Source: Larix kaempferi (taxonomy: Eukaryota; Streptophyta; Pinopsida; Pinales; Pinaceae). Taken from it: DNA of 64,000 nt. The translations under genes were made by a program, and so were the position numbers. The notes under the pieces were generated by a model. That model did no database searches. It was given only the letters and a program-made list of their open reading frames with translations, and was not told where the DNA came from. The stretch covers positions 8,108,001 through 8,172,000 of the forward strand of contig BSBM01001138.1 in NCBI GenBank assembly GCA_027924585.1, in the 5' to 3' direction. Each line of letters begins with the position of its first letter. The first letter of the stretch is position 1. This document shows positions 32,401 to 44,606 of the stretch, piece by piece.

Positions 32401-34899
32401 CCCTTCCTGTGACTACACCAGCTCTGAATGATTTTGTTAATAAATTTGCTCAAAATGCATTGAAGTCAATAAAGATGCTATCATTGTGTTGCACCTATTT
32501 TAGCCAAGTTTTTTTTACAGATTTTAGATCTATACTGATGCAATAAATGAAGTTATTCTACCCTTCGAGCCCACAGTATATGCAGGCAATACGACACAGG
32601 TTTTGCTTTATTTATTTGGCTCAGTAATCGTAATACAATCCCGCAACTCTGTAATGTTGGATCTGTAATGTGGATTCCATTTAATGTTGGATGTGACATT
32701 GTTGCAGGTGCATATTGATTAGCTGCAAATGAACCGTTTCGAGATTTGTGTCTACCCTGTACTCGCTAGGTTCTCCCATGTTCCTTTTTTTTTAACATCT
32801 ATGCGTTCAACATTATTCCAGGTGATTTGATACCTTGCAAGTGTGTTGAATGCATGTTATAGATTACTGTAAAACTGTGTAATATCTCCTGCCACCTGCC
32901 AAAGTATTGAAATGGTCGTGCCTTGCTTTGTGTCGATGATACCCTAGCCTGTAACGTGTGCTCCATCGATTTTTTATTTTCACTTGGTGGAGGGATCACC
33001 ATGAAAACTAGTGTTTGCATGTCTTCCCTCTGCCACGTTCTCTCCTACACTCCCATGTGGATTCTATCAAATAAACATAATAGCCAGCTTTGCCTTTTTC
33101 CTTGCATGCATCGGTAGTTGTCAACCTGTACTTAATCGAGTCCCTTTAATATTAATGTCCCCAATGACCAAAACTTGGTCAATGAGAATTGAGAAATAAA
33201 GGAAAAGTGTAGAGCTTCCACGAGTTTCCCTTTTGTTTGCGTGTAGAGCAATAGTCTGGTGAAGAATCTGCTTGAAATATGTGATTTGATAGCTGCTAGT
33301 TTGATCATAATGGCTCGACATCTCTGTGGCAATCTACAGGTAGATTTCTTCACAATTCCAGGCATCGATTGCTGCTTGGAACTTTGGCGCAGATTATTTG
33401 AGATTCTAATGATCTGACTGATAAACTTTATCTCTATCTAGCAGGTGAAATTATCGTAATATCGTGTCTTTGATAGGTGTAAGTTAGCTAGATGTTATTT
33501 TTGGCATTTACAGAAGTTCATGCATGATTTCCTTTTGGTGGTTTGATAACTTATCCCTTGTTTGACCTCAGGATCCCTAAAATTTGTGACATGTCCATAT
33601 TGAATGAAGAGGTAGCTGAGAAACTGATTAAATCCACAAAATTTCTAACCGTAATTTGATTTGATTTGGTAGCAAGAGGTGGCATGATTCTTCCCTTAAT
33701 AATTTGCGCTTTCAAAAGGTTACAAATGCTGGTGTTCGACACATTGGCACACTGGCGATTTCATCCTTGAAAATCTGTGTTTGAGATACGTGAATGATCC
33801 CTTTTAGCATTTTACTAATATTATTATTCAACATGATAACCTGTTGGTGCAAGGGCGAAGTAGTCTCTTTTGCAGCGATCTGATGCGATCTTGCCGCACA
33901 TAAATTTAGTAAAACAATCTTTACCTTTGCTTTCTACGATCTACAAGCTTGCTGAATGAAGATTTCATCGAGCGATTAATATCTGGTCACCGCAATAAAC
34001 ATAGCCATATCAGTGATATAAAAATGGGTTTCCTCCAATTATGCATAAGATCAATAAGAAAAATGAAAATAAAATATAAATCCAATGAACGAGCCTATGA
34101 ATATGTCTTCGACAGTTGGCATGCAAACTTGACATTGTGTTGACGGTGAATATCTGCTTCATCTTCTTATTGGGTCATCCGCTCAGACTCTTAATGCGTC
34201 GGTTTCGTGCTTTTCTTCATTAGAATTGTTGCTCATGCAAACATTGATATCAATCTTACCATGTTATGCACTGTCTTTCATCCCTTATGCAAACTCATAA
34301 TGAATTCATAAGCATGTTGTTCCCATCTTTTCTTTCGAATTTAGTGTTTCGATCAATTAAATTTTCTTGAATACGAGTATGTAAACATATAGGGCTTGCG
34401 CTATGACTTTTCAACATAGTTATTAAGTTTTGTTTGATTTCTTTTGTATACTTTTAATTCATCCCATATCATCATGTCTATTTGATTCATAGTAAATGTA
34501 AGGCTAGTTATGAGAATGTCCTAACGCATCACTATAACTTTAGCTTAACAAAGGATATCCGCCAATAAAGTCTTCTCATTAAAATTACACGAAATCATAG
34601 TGCGCCTTTATCACATTATAAACTTTAAGTTCATGAGCTGTCAAGTAATAAAGTTTTCGAAGTTTATGATTCCCTATAGTAAAATTTATGATTTCCATAA
34701 GAACCATTAGTAATGTAAGATATCTTCAAGATGGCAATTATTCATATGCCATTTCAATCCAATGCAAAAACTAAAGTTTATTTCATTTGTAGATTTTGTT
34801 CATCCTATTTATTTTAAACAATTGCAGATTTTGTGAGTTGAGCACAAAACGCTTCAATTCTCTTTGCTCGATTCAACTTCACATGCATATAATGCTACA
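32401..34899. other. Unrecognised sequence
   Basis: Mixed composition with scattered short open frames on both strands, none with a recognisable motif or splice-consistent exon pattern. No repeats are evident. Confidence 0.45.
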
Positions 34900-35010
34900 C
34901 ATGAATAACAAAATCCATGAATAACAAAATCCTTTCAAATGCTATAGCTATAGTACGTTTTTAACCAACAAAAACCTTTCAAATGCTATAGTTATGGTAT
35001 GTTTTTAACC
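34900..35010. repeat. 44-bp and 16-bp tandem duplications
   Basis: catgaataacaaaatc is doubled at 34900-34931. The overlapping block caaaatcctttcaaatgcta (34925) recurs 44 bp later at 34969 with matching sequence through gtttttaacc. Confidence 0.8.
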
Positions 35011-38000
35011 TATGCTTTTCAGCAAGTATTCACTTCCATGCAACCTTGTTTTATTCTATATTTATTAAGAGAATACTATGCCCTCTTTCCCACATTTCAT
35101 GCATTTTGAGGCATAAAAGGTTGCCGGATCATTTACATAGAGATATTATTCCATTGGAAAACGGTTAATTAACGCAAAAGAATAAATCGGTAGGAAGGAA
35201 TAAATTATATAAAAATTGAATTACAAACTTGCTTACCTTGTTCTTTTGAGCACTTGCACTGAAATTTGTCTTTTTTTTTATGGCATTGTTATTTGAAATA
35301 TGGACATCCCTTGCAAATTAAAAAAACAATAGCAGATTCATCAACACCAACTTACGATTTCTTAGTTTCGGTTGTTGCCTTTGGACAGACGGAGAGTAGC
35401 TTATCATCGTTATTTATCTGCATCTATTTCTAATGTATCTTAAAGAACAAGCCATCGTCCTAACAGAACAAGCCATCATCCTAACATATATAATTAAAGA
35501 AGATTATCAATATATAACAGATCTTAAAGAACATTATCAATATATAGATGGCAGAGATTAGAGTTGATACATGGTAGTGCGGTTAGGCCGGGAAGGAAGA
35601 AGACAATGTTGAGCCAAAATAAGTCCCATGTACCTTGTTGCGTTGTAAATAATGAAATGGAACTTTTATTATAGAAAGAAAGTGGAGACATGTTTAAATT
35701 GATGTGTGTTTAAGTGGAAGTGTTTCATTTCATTTTTTTGGCGACGTGGTGGTTAGCAGCTTTGTGTGCTACCTTTTGAAAATTCTGTTGGCGTGGTTTT
35801 CAGTAGCTCTGCATGCTACCTCTGAAACTTCTGTACGTAAAACAAATCCTCCACGCTTTGTCTGGGCATCACAACCTTAACCAACCTACCACGCGTCTAT
35901 TGCATGTTGTCGGTTCTCACACATAAAGGTTGTATTATGGCAAGGTAGAGAGAGGAGGTTGTGATCTAAGCAGAGCATGTGGGCTAGTGTTTTGACAAGA
36001 AGGGTTCGAACATGTTAACTTGTTGGATTACACGGCATTCCGTCGAACTCATTCCACCCGAATGAAGGTGGATAGAGGAGAAGGTTTGCACATTAAATTT
36101 ATGCGCACTTTACTTAATGTTTGGACAACGCCCTAAAAAACAGTCATTAACATCCCTCTTGTAAATGGGTACGATACAATGTCTGCACTTCAAAGACATC
36201 AATGCATTATATTTGGATTATCTATGATGTGAGGAAAAACAAAATATTAAGACATCAATGCATTATATTTGGCTTATCTATGATGTGAGGAAAAACAAAA
36301 TATTAAGACCACAATGGTAAAAAATAAAAATAAAAATGTTGCAGAGAATAAAATTGAAGGATAGTTCTGCCAAAAAGTTTCCAGCTTGGATGACATTGTG
36401 CATAAGCATATCCAACCAAACATGGGAACTATATTCGACATCATGGCTAATGTTTAAATGTCACTTTTCACGTAAATAATGCAAAGATCAAGAAATAAAG
36501 ATAAAAAGTCAAAAATATAGCTTGATAAGTTTCAAGATTACATCATTTGTTGGAATGACTGGAATGGAACACATGAGCAAATATAAGGGTTTCATTTTTA
36601 ACAGGAAAATGGTTTCCTATGACTTTGGATAGTTTATAAAACATTTATTTTAACTTTAAAAAAAAACTCACTAATTGGGGTGATCAAGTGACTTAAAACA
36701 ATTAAATGAGTATTTTTTTTACACATACAAGCTTATTTCATCTCTGAAATTCTTTTTATTAATTGAAATTCATACTAAAGTGAGAAAATAAAGATAGGTT
36801 GGCACTGTTAAAGTAGGAATTGATTAAGAATAGTCAACATGATTAGTTCATTATAATGTTGGAATGTTGGTATTTCAATGACAAATCAAATTCAGGATAT
36901 ACAACATAGACAAATTTGGTAATCATTGTGTATAATCCCTTTCTCTTTTCCATGTAATTAATCATTTATAACCACTTGAAATATTATAAACTTTGGTTGG
37001 CATATACAAACATGAATGATCATGTAGGTATGACATTTACTAACCCAAAACAAGGACAAGAAAGAGAGAGAATGGACGACTCCCCCAGCATTCCAAAAAA
37101 CCCAAAACAGATTTGAGAAGTGCCACCGCTGATCGTGCCTAACAACTTTAAAAAATTGAGTCTATTAGAATTTTGAAGGATGACTTGAGGAGGGACATAG
37201 AGCCTATAGGAAGATATGGATATCTCCTATTCTTGTTGAACTAGTGTTAAATATCTCATATTTGTATTTGATTCTGAATTGCCTCACCAGGTTATCTTTC
37301 AGGGTTACTTTGAAATTGTTTACATAATGTTTGGAGGTGATTCTATTAGTTAGTCAAAGATTCATACTTAAATTGTGATTTTGTTTTCCATTTCAATGAT
37401 GCCAGTATGACCTACCGCCCATGATCTGTCCAAACTACTTTTCTTTCCTTGTGCTCTTTTCCTCTCGGCATTCCTTTTGCCCCTCTTGGGGCAAATGCTA
37501 GTATATATTAACCTACAAAACACTATATATTTTTAACGTATATAATAGCCACACCAAAAGGTGCTAAAATCTCGTCTTAAAATTGCATCATGCTCTATAT
37601 TCTTGGAATTATAGGTCACTTTGTGGGTTTGTTTCCCCCACATTTATAGTGTACGGTGGTCTATTTAGATTGGATTAAACATATGCGAAGCCTTATTTTA
37701 TGATATGATCCATGACCACTTATGAGCTAGTCTAGTGGCATCAACTAATTTAGTGGAGAAGCTTAAGGTAGTGAACTGAGAAGAAGAAAATATTACTAGT
37801 AGGAGGCCTTCTAAGAATAGGGAGTGAATGTGTAAATCATGGAGTCATGGTGGGTATTTTTTAATGGAGTAGAAGATTATGTTAATTTAATAGATCTGAA
37901 TATTTTATTGCCATACTGGACTGAATGAGTCACGAAAGGTACCTATATTAGGTCTAGTTGGATTGTTGTTTAGGAAATAGCCTATTTATCTTGCAACATA

Positions 38001-38919
38001 CATGCAAATGGAAGGCAAGATCAAAACACCCTCAGAATATACAAGTTAATATGGGATGAAGATACAAACTATACAGTATTTAGTTTTTTATATTGACTAT
38101 TTTACGAAAATCAAACAACCTTGTTACATAAATTCTACTGATTAGAATATCTGCATGAAAATCGTGAAAATGAGAGAGTTGGAGACACTGGAGACACCAT
38201 CATTATCCTAGTTAAGGAAAGAGAAGCATTGAATAATAGTTAGTAACATAGAAAGCACAGGAATAAAGCTCATGCAATCTCACATATAGAAACTACCATA
38301 ATGAATCCCTCTAAAAAATGACCATGTGAATCTTTTGACTCCCCATGAAATAGAGAACCAAATGGGTTGATGGACATAAATAATAGTTATGGCCTCAACA
38401 TGAATTGGGAGGTCCTTGATTGAGACAAAGAAGGATTTATTCTCATAGAGAAGAGCCCTATCTAGCCTCTAGTGAATCTTCCTAATGTACTTACGAAAGT
38501 TGGTCCATCTCAACCATAGTTCAAACAAGTATTTTTTTCAATTATGTTTAGGGGTAAGAAACCCATGGCATGCCTTCAAGGTTAACAAGACTTCTTTTTC
38601 TCCAACTAGTAGGTGCAAAAGGACTTTTTTTCTAATGATGCTTCATTGCATCATTAGAGGTATAGATGTTGGCTAGGCCAAGACATTGGTTGTCTAGTTG
38701 AAGGATCACCCATGTAAGACTGTGAGAAGGGTTTGTACCCCACTCAATAGCAGCATTATCTATCATGGGAGGGACAAGGATTACAACTCCCTCTTTACCT
38801 TTAGTGTGATCAAAATAATAAACCTTAGCTCTTGGCCAAATCATTAATAAGGTGCTACCAAACATGAACCCCATAATTTTGAATTCTTATAAATAAAGGT
38901 ATATGTCCCTTCCAATGAG
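35011..38919. other. Unrecognised sequence with one 56-bp duplication
   Basis: A GC-balanced stretch at about 35550-36060 lacks coding potential. No tRNA, LTR or domain was found. A 56-bp tandem duplication at 36194-36305 is annotated separately. Confidence 0.45.
36194..36305. repeat. 56-bp tandem duplication
   Basis: Two copies of agacatcaatgcattatatt...gaggaaaaacaaaatatta (36194-36249 and 36250-36305) differ at one position (ttggatt against ttggctt), so the duplication is young. Confidence 0.95.
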
Positions 38920-39330
38920 GTTAAAAGTGGCACCAACAATAGCACCCTTTTTTGAGGTCAAGGTTACAACTTCTTTGAAACCATAGCCGTAATAACCTGT
39001 ATCGTTGCTAACATAACCCTTAAAATCAAACCCTAAATAGAAAAGTGGTGCAAAATGCAACATCCCCCACTTTTATTCAAGGTCAAAATTGCAACTTCCT
39101 TGAAGCTATGGCCTTGACAACTAATACCCTTGCAACCAAAATCCTAAAATCAACTCCCAAATTGAAAAGAAATGCCACAAATAGTACCCAACACTTTATT
39201 TTGGACTTAAAATTGTGACCTTTTTGAAATAATAGCTCAAAAGACAAATGATTTTTGCAAACAAAATCATAAAAAAGAAAGAAAAAACTCAAAAAATGGG
39301 AAACATAAATTAAATGCAAGAAAATAAACA
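38920..39330 (-). repeat. ~130-bp repeat array, left arm (inverted)
   Basis: About three degenerate units read on the minus strand. Each contains a block like ttgcaattttgacctnna, then gtgttg, a (t)ggtgccacttttcaattt block and a ttgattttaagg block. The stretch 39138-39171 is the reverse complement, with few mismatches, of cttttcaatttgggagttga...attttgg near 39950, so this arm is inverted relative to the arrays at 39.8-40.6 kb. Confidence 0.75.
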
Positions 39331-39789
39331 AGAAGGTGAGAAAATAGAATCCCCAAAATAGGTAGAAAAAAACATATTTTTTAAAATTGTTCTTTTAAGC
39401 CATAAAAAAACACCCCCCTTCCCTACCGACAACTCGCCTCTCTCCCCTTCGTTGCGTGCCAATGGGAGTCGCTCCTTTGGGGTAGCACCCAAGGGAGGGG
39501 AGCGAGGGATCCCATTATGACTCATGCCTAACATCCATTAGGTGTCCGGAGGGGGTATAGCCATCACTCCCCACCACCCACCAGCCCCAAATTCATTTCT
39601 TTTTCAATTTGTTTCTAATTATTTATTTAATTAATTTTTACAATTAATTTTTATTTTTAAATTTAAAGTTATTTTTAAATGATATATATGTTTTATTTTT
39701 AAAAAAAATTATTACTATTTTTAAAGGTTTTTTTCAAATAGATTTCCAAAAAAAATGTTTTCTCATCTTTTGGATTTTTTTCTCACTTT
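39331..39789. other. Spacer between inverted arrays with a GC-rich palindromic core
   Basis: AT-rich edges enclose a GC-rich patch (about 39410-39590), unusual in this window. It contains cctttggggtagcacccaag, which is nearly self-complementary, flanked by gggagtcgctcc and ggagcgagggatccc in loosely inverted arrangement. This could be the centre of a large foldback element. Confidence 0.5.
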
Positions 39790-40620
39790 TTTTTATCTCT
39801 ATTTTGTTTTTCCTATTTTTTAAGTTGTTTTCTTTTTTTTATGATTTTGTTTGCAACACCATTGAGCTTTTAAGTTATAATTTCAAAATCGTTACAATTT
39901 TAAGTCCAAAAAGAAAGGGTGGGGTACTATTAACACCTCTTTTCAATTTGGGAGTTGAGTTTAAGATTTTGGTCGCAAGAGTATTAATGATCAAGGAACA
40001 AAGTGCCAAAAAAGTTGCAATTTTGACCTCGAACAAAAGAGGGGGGTGTTGCAATTGGTGTCACTTTTTTATTTGGGTTTGATTTTAAAGTTTTGTTGGC
40101 AATGGTACTAGTTTTGTTTTTTTTGTACTAGGGGAATCGACAATTGGGATAGGGATGGTACTCACGTGACACAGGGTCCAGGGGTCCAATCTCGTCCGCT
40201 ACCACTATACCCCTAGGTGCACCCACACAGCCCGCAAGCTTGGGGCACAGGTAAGTCGGGGTGGTTTCAACTTGTGACTTCTATTACACCATATAATCTC
40301 ATTTTCAAGCAAATCGCTAGTTGAGATACACCCCTACGAGCGACAATGGTACTAGTTGTTAAGGCCATGGTTTCAAATAAGTTGTAATTTTAACCTCAAA
40401 AAAATAAAGGGTGTTGATATTCGTGCAACTTTGGATTTGGTGATTGATTTTATGGTTTTTGTTGGCAACATTACGAGGTTGTTAAGTCCATGGTTGCAAA
40501 AGATTGTTTTTTATCCCCAAAAATAAAAGGGTGTTACCAATAACACCATTTTCAATCAAGGGTTGATTTTGGTGTTTTTCACTAAATAATATGGCTTTTT
40601 AAAGCTAGAGTTCTCGTTTT
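39790..40620 (+). repeat. ~130-bp repeat array, right arm (direct)
   Basis: Units start near 39830, 39985, 40360 and 40490 with the same block order as the left arm but on the plus strand. For example, gccatggtttcaaataagtt, then gttgcaattttgacctcg and agggtgttaccaa. The array is split by a SINE at 40114-40343 that carries its own target duplication, so the array predates the SINE. Confidence 0.75.
40100..40357 (-). mobile_element. tRNA-derived SINE with 14-bp TSD
   Basis: The insert 40114-40343 lies between perfect copies of caatggtactagtt (40100-40113 and 40344-40357). On the minus strand it starts with a pol III-type head: A-box TATCTCAACTAG (40317-40328) and B-box AAGTTGAAACC (40263-40273), 43 bp apart. 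It ends in GTACAAAAAAAACAA, an A-rich tail next to the TSD. Length (230 bp), head, tail and long TSD are all typical of LINE-mobilised SINEs. A second A-box-like stretch (TATAGTGGTAGCGG) occurs in the body. Confidence 0.85.
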
Positions 40621-42724
40621 GAGGTCATGGTTCTCGTCAAGTATGTAACTATGTTGTGTTTGCACCACATAATTGTGGTTGATTGCAAAACTATTATTCC
40701 ATGTGTGAATGTTTTCTTTTTTTAAAAAATAGTTGTTTCGATCTAACTTATATTGCTTCTATGTACTCACTCACAATTAAGTTTATTTCAATTGAGGAAA
40801 TTTTGTAAGTTCATCAATCTTTCTTATCATGTTTATTCTAGGATTTTAAACAGTGAATTTGTTTCTTATGTAGAATTTTGTTAGGTATGTTAATTGGTTC
40901 AAGTATTCTCCTCTTGTCCATTTGAGACATATGGAATTTGTATCTGCAATGGAAATTATTTCTCTTTCTGCAACTTTTTGTATGATGATGCTCATGGACT
41001 TTAGTAAGAGTCAAGGAAATATATGACACAACTTATGTATACTCGTCAATAAAGACATTTCCAAGTTTTGATTTTTTCCCCACATACTAGAGTGTCTATT
41101 ATCCATAACAAATCATGGTCATGTTTGCTTCCTTTATTTTGAAACTATGTTACAAAATAGTATTCATGATTTTTCCAAATTCCAAAAAATGTTTCATCTC
41201 GACATATTAGTGTCCCTAGAGCATTTATTCTATAAACTAGTAATGAGAACAAGTCACTAGGTATTTCCTTTCTAGGTAATCATCGTCAAACTCTTGCATT
41301 GCTTCAACGAGTTTTCCTTTCCTTCTATTATTATATAGTTCACTCAATGTAGTTATTAGTGGATTCCAACAATGCTCTACACTTATGAATGTAAAAAAAA
41401 ATGGACATTATTCTGGTTTTTTTGGTTTTGCTACAAGTTTTCCTAGATTATTGGAATGCCTTGGTTTCAGAACTTTTTGAAGCACATCATTCTTCGGACA
41501 ATCTTGCTACTACTGCCAATGTTATGGGTCTCCAAGTAGAGCATATTTTCTACTTTTGATTATCAAATTATAATCATGTTCTATGTTCTTATTTATCTCA
41601 AGCAAATTTGATTTGAAAAGATGATGCGAGATTGGCAAGCATATTTTTTCAGAGAAGATTTTGATTTGAAAGGATTATGGAATTTAACCTTTTGGTATGT
41701 AACCATGGTTGGGCATTGTGAATATTGAAGAGTTGTTGGATCTAGGATGATCATTGCAAAGATAAATATTCTATTTTGACCCTCTAAAGTTTTAGATTGA
41801 ATTTGTGGTTCTTAGTCTATTGTAATAAACAATGTTACCATACCTGTTGGGTTTAGCCTAGACTTGTGGGTCAAATATGTCCTACCGTATAAAATGGTAT
41901 GTTTCAATGCCCCTGTGAGTCAAGTGAAGTATGACTTGCCATGAACATGTGTGAACTGGGAGTACTTGTTGGTCGTTGATGGGTCAATGAGTTTGACTTG
42001 TTGACTAGTAAGAAAAATATGTTTGTCTATCTACAAAGCCTACAAAACTTTATAAAACATGTGGATTTTCTTTTTAGATTTTCATGCTAGCCCAGTTCCC
42101 TAAGCCAAGTTGAACATGATACTTTGCCTCACTAAGCTTTTCGTTTAACCAAGTCTAGTAACACTGGTAACAGAAGTTGATTTTCTTATATCCTTTTTAT
42201 TGATTATATGTAACTGATATTATCATAATGTCTTCTTTGTGATTGAGTTTTCGGTCAATTAATAGAGATTGATAGACTATACTAGCTTTTATTTTAGGTA
42301 AATAACATTAAAATCTTATTTGGTTATTTTCAATCATGTAGGAAACTTTCTTTGTTCTATGTTGTCAAGCATGCATAGGACTATTTTGTTCATTGACCTC
42401 TTAATGCTCTTTTTTATTGGCTACACAATTTTGATTTGGAAGAGTGTCTTACTATATTTTCCTCTTACTATACTTGTTGCATATTATGGGTTCATAATAC
42501 AGGTTTTATCATGTTTAGATTTGGGTCCTTAGTTCCAAATATTTACTTTCGCGTTGAATGTTGATAGTTTATAGTTTCTAATGGTTAAGTACTTGAATAA
42601 TGATTATTTAATTATCTGCTCTTAAATTGTGGGAAAACATTGATAGTGACCTTATTGTTATAGTTTTCGTCATGCCATGGTTCCAAGAAGTTTGACTATT
42701 TATTTGTGGCAATATTTTAAAAAT
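40621..42724. other. Unrecognised AT-rich sequence
   Basis: No domain was found. The 81 bp at 41331-41411 recur at 48944-49025. The last ~400 bp may be intron upstream of the exportin exon, as they end in a pyrimidine-rich tract and an acceptor. Confidence 0.45.
41331..41411 (+). repeat. 81-bp dispersed repeat, copy 1
   Basis: ttatatagttcactcaatgt, then agttatta(g/a)tgga, tccaacaatgct and gtaaaaaaaaatgga, is shared in the same orientation with 48944-49025. The flanks of the two copies are unrelated. Confidence 0.8.
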
Positions 42725-42765
42725 ATTAAAGTGGCTTATTACTTTCTTGCCCATGCAGATTCCAT
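42725..42765 (+). repeat. 41-bp sequence shared exactly with 13840-13880
   Basis: It runs from attaaagtggcttattactt through catgcag into attccat, covering the acceptor region and the first seven bases of the exportin exon. The identical stretch inside the gag-only LTR element is in the same orientation. Confidence 0.9.
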
Positions 42766-42956
42766 TATTTTCAGGCATGGTTGATGGGCTAGGTTCTCAA
42801 CTTACCCAACAACGACAATTATATGTTGGACCAATGTCAAAACTCAAGATGCTCATGATTTTTTGTATGGCTGAACCAGAAGAGGTTTTAAAAGTACAAG
42901 ATGAGAATGGCAATATTGTTAGAGAGACTATGAAAGATAATGACAACCTTGTCCAA
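42759..42956 (+). pseudogene. XPO1: Isolated exportin-1 (XPO1/CRM1) exon
   Basis: Sixty-six codons are open without a stop and encode GMVDGLGSQL, then QQRQLYVGPMSKLKMLMI, MAEPEEVLKVQDENGNIVRE and TMKDNDNLVQ. This is a highly conserved internal stretch of plant exportin-1, the karyopherin that carries NES-bearing cargo out of the nucleus with RanGTP. A pyrimidine-rich tract ending in catgcag directly precedes it, like a 3' splice site, so it derives from genomic DNA rather than a processed transcript. After VQ the family sequence stops and no donor or next exon follows. No other XPO1 exon was found. Substitutions at conserved positions (for example MAEPEE where MAKPEE is usual) also indicate a decayed fragment. 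It might be an exon of a real gene with giant introns, but the missing continuation argues against that. Confidence 0.8.
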
Positions 42957-43130
42957 AAGTGCCATATTTGCATTGAACTATAGTGGTGTAGTTGTGGGAT
43001 CTTTGCCTATATGGTACATTTTTAATTTAATGTTGTAAATTATGTTTTTCACACTTGCAAGTAAACTAATGGCATGATTGTTTCTATCTCATTTAATGGT
43101 TTACACTCATTTTTACCTATTGGGGGTAGT

Positions 43131-44401
43131 TGTTGGAATACTGAGAGGGGAGGGGTGAATTAGTATTCACACAATTAACCACTTTTAAACACAATAAAAG
43201 TTAACCTTATTATTTATCAACCAACAATGATTGGATTCAATCAATAATGCACCATGACAATAGTATACACAGAATACACCCGAATTTATGTGGAAACTCA
43301 AATGGGAAAACCACAAAACTTGTTAAATCATGCAGATATTACATCCATGGCAAGCAATGAATTCCCGTGTTTTCCAACACCAACTGAATGGGGGCACCTA
43401 CCCCTTATCAGCACCGACTCACAAATTTCTTAGACACCAATTTAAAGGAAGTACCAACTCCCTGCATTTTCCAGCACCAACCTCCTATGAGCACCAACTC
43501 ACACTCCTTGCCCCTTCCTGCCATCCTGATGAATCCTATTGGTTTTTTTACATTGATGTCTGATGGTTTTTGTCAGTCTGTTTCATTAAGCACTACAACT
43601 TTGCATATTGATTTGCTCCAACTTTTATTTTCCTCTTAAATTACTATTTCTTCTGACTTCGTACTAGAGTCTGCTTTAGTATTTGTCTTGTCTCACAACT
43701 GCGACTTGTGCCTCTTTCATTGATATCTCTAAATATTGCGACTGTGCACCCCTTTGTCCTCACAACTATGAATTATATTAACCGCAACTTCGCACTTCCT
43801 TTGTTCACAATACAGTGACCGTGCACCCCTTTGTCTTTGCAACTGTGACTTATACTAACTGCAACTTTGCACTTCCTTTTTTCAAAGTACCATGACCATA
43901 CGCCCCTTTTTCTTCGCAACTTAAAATTTGAAAGAGTCTGCTCCAGATCAATTGGTTATTGATATCCTCAAATCCCCATATATTCGTTGTTCCTTTTCAG
44001 ACTCTCATACTTCCACACTCACAAAAATGAGAAGGGTTTTTTACTTATTTATACAATATTACATCATGGCCATCTTTACGGTGCTTTAAGCCAACTTGGC
44101 TTGTTACTTGTACCACTTTAAATTACATTGTTACATAGAGCATAGAGCCACCATTTCCACTTCATATCCTTCATCTACGTGGACAAGATCCCATGATTGG
44201 GTGAGAGTTGCGCACATATTATTTTTGACAACCTTGTTCTATATGGTTCTTCAGACGAACTTCAAAGCATGGTCCTTCAAATCTTATATGGTATGCTAAT
44301 CCGGTATGCTAGGAAACACTACACCGCATTTGACATCAATGAAAACCCTTTATATCTAACAATATACCCCTTTGGCATTGATTTCAACACCAAGTAAAAC
44401 A
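43131..44401 (-). repeat. Copia 3' LTR
   Basis: On the plus strand it starts tgttggaatactgagagg and ends caccaagtaaaaca; on the minus strand it therefore runs TGTTTTACTT to TTCCAACA. The 1,271-bp length is large but normal for conifer copia elements. It contains about two and a half copies of a 77-bp repeat (43740-43920). Confidence 0.8.
43740..43920. repeat. 77-bp tandem repeat inside the copia LTR
   Basis: Units beginning gtgcacccctttgtc(c/t)t near 43745 and 43822 and a partial one at 43899 share ctgcaact(t)cgcacttcc. They lie in the LTR, possibly upstream of its promoter, where such repeats sometimes act as enhancers; that role is only inferred. Confidence 0.75.
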
Positions 44402-44416
44402 ATCTCCCCCTGAGGG
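44402..44416 (-). other. Copia polypurine tract
   Basis: The minus strand reads CCTCAGGGGGAGAT directly before the LTR start TGTTTT, the standard copia arrangement. Confidence 0.8.
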
Positions 44417-44606
44417 TGATCTCTTCCTTTGATGCTGATCATATTTGAATTTTGAATCCTCATTTTCTATTTCCTAACATCTAGCTTGCCTTTATTTTCA
44501 TAGTATTTCTCCCCTTCACTTTGACTTGTTTTTTTTACTATGAAACTCCCCCTTTGAAATCAATGGCAAGGTTTTTCTCATTCTGATTATGCTACTCCCC
44601 TTGAAT

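Noticed and set aside
36000-36030. gggttcgaacatg as a tRNA B-box
   Set aside because: No A-box at proper spacing and no cloverleaf could be drawn.
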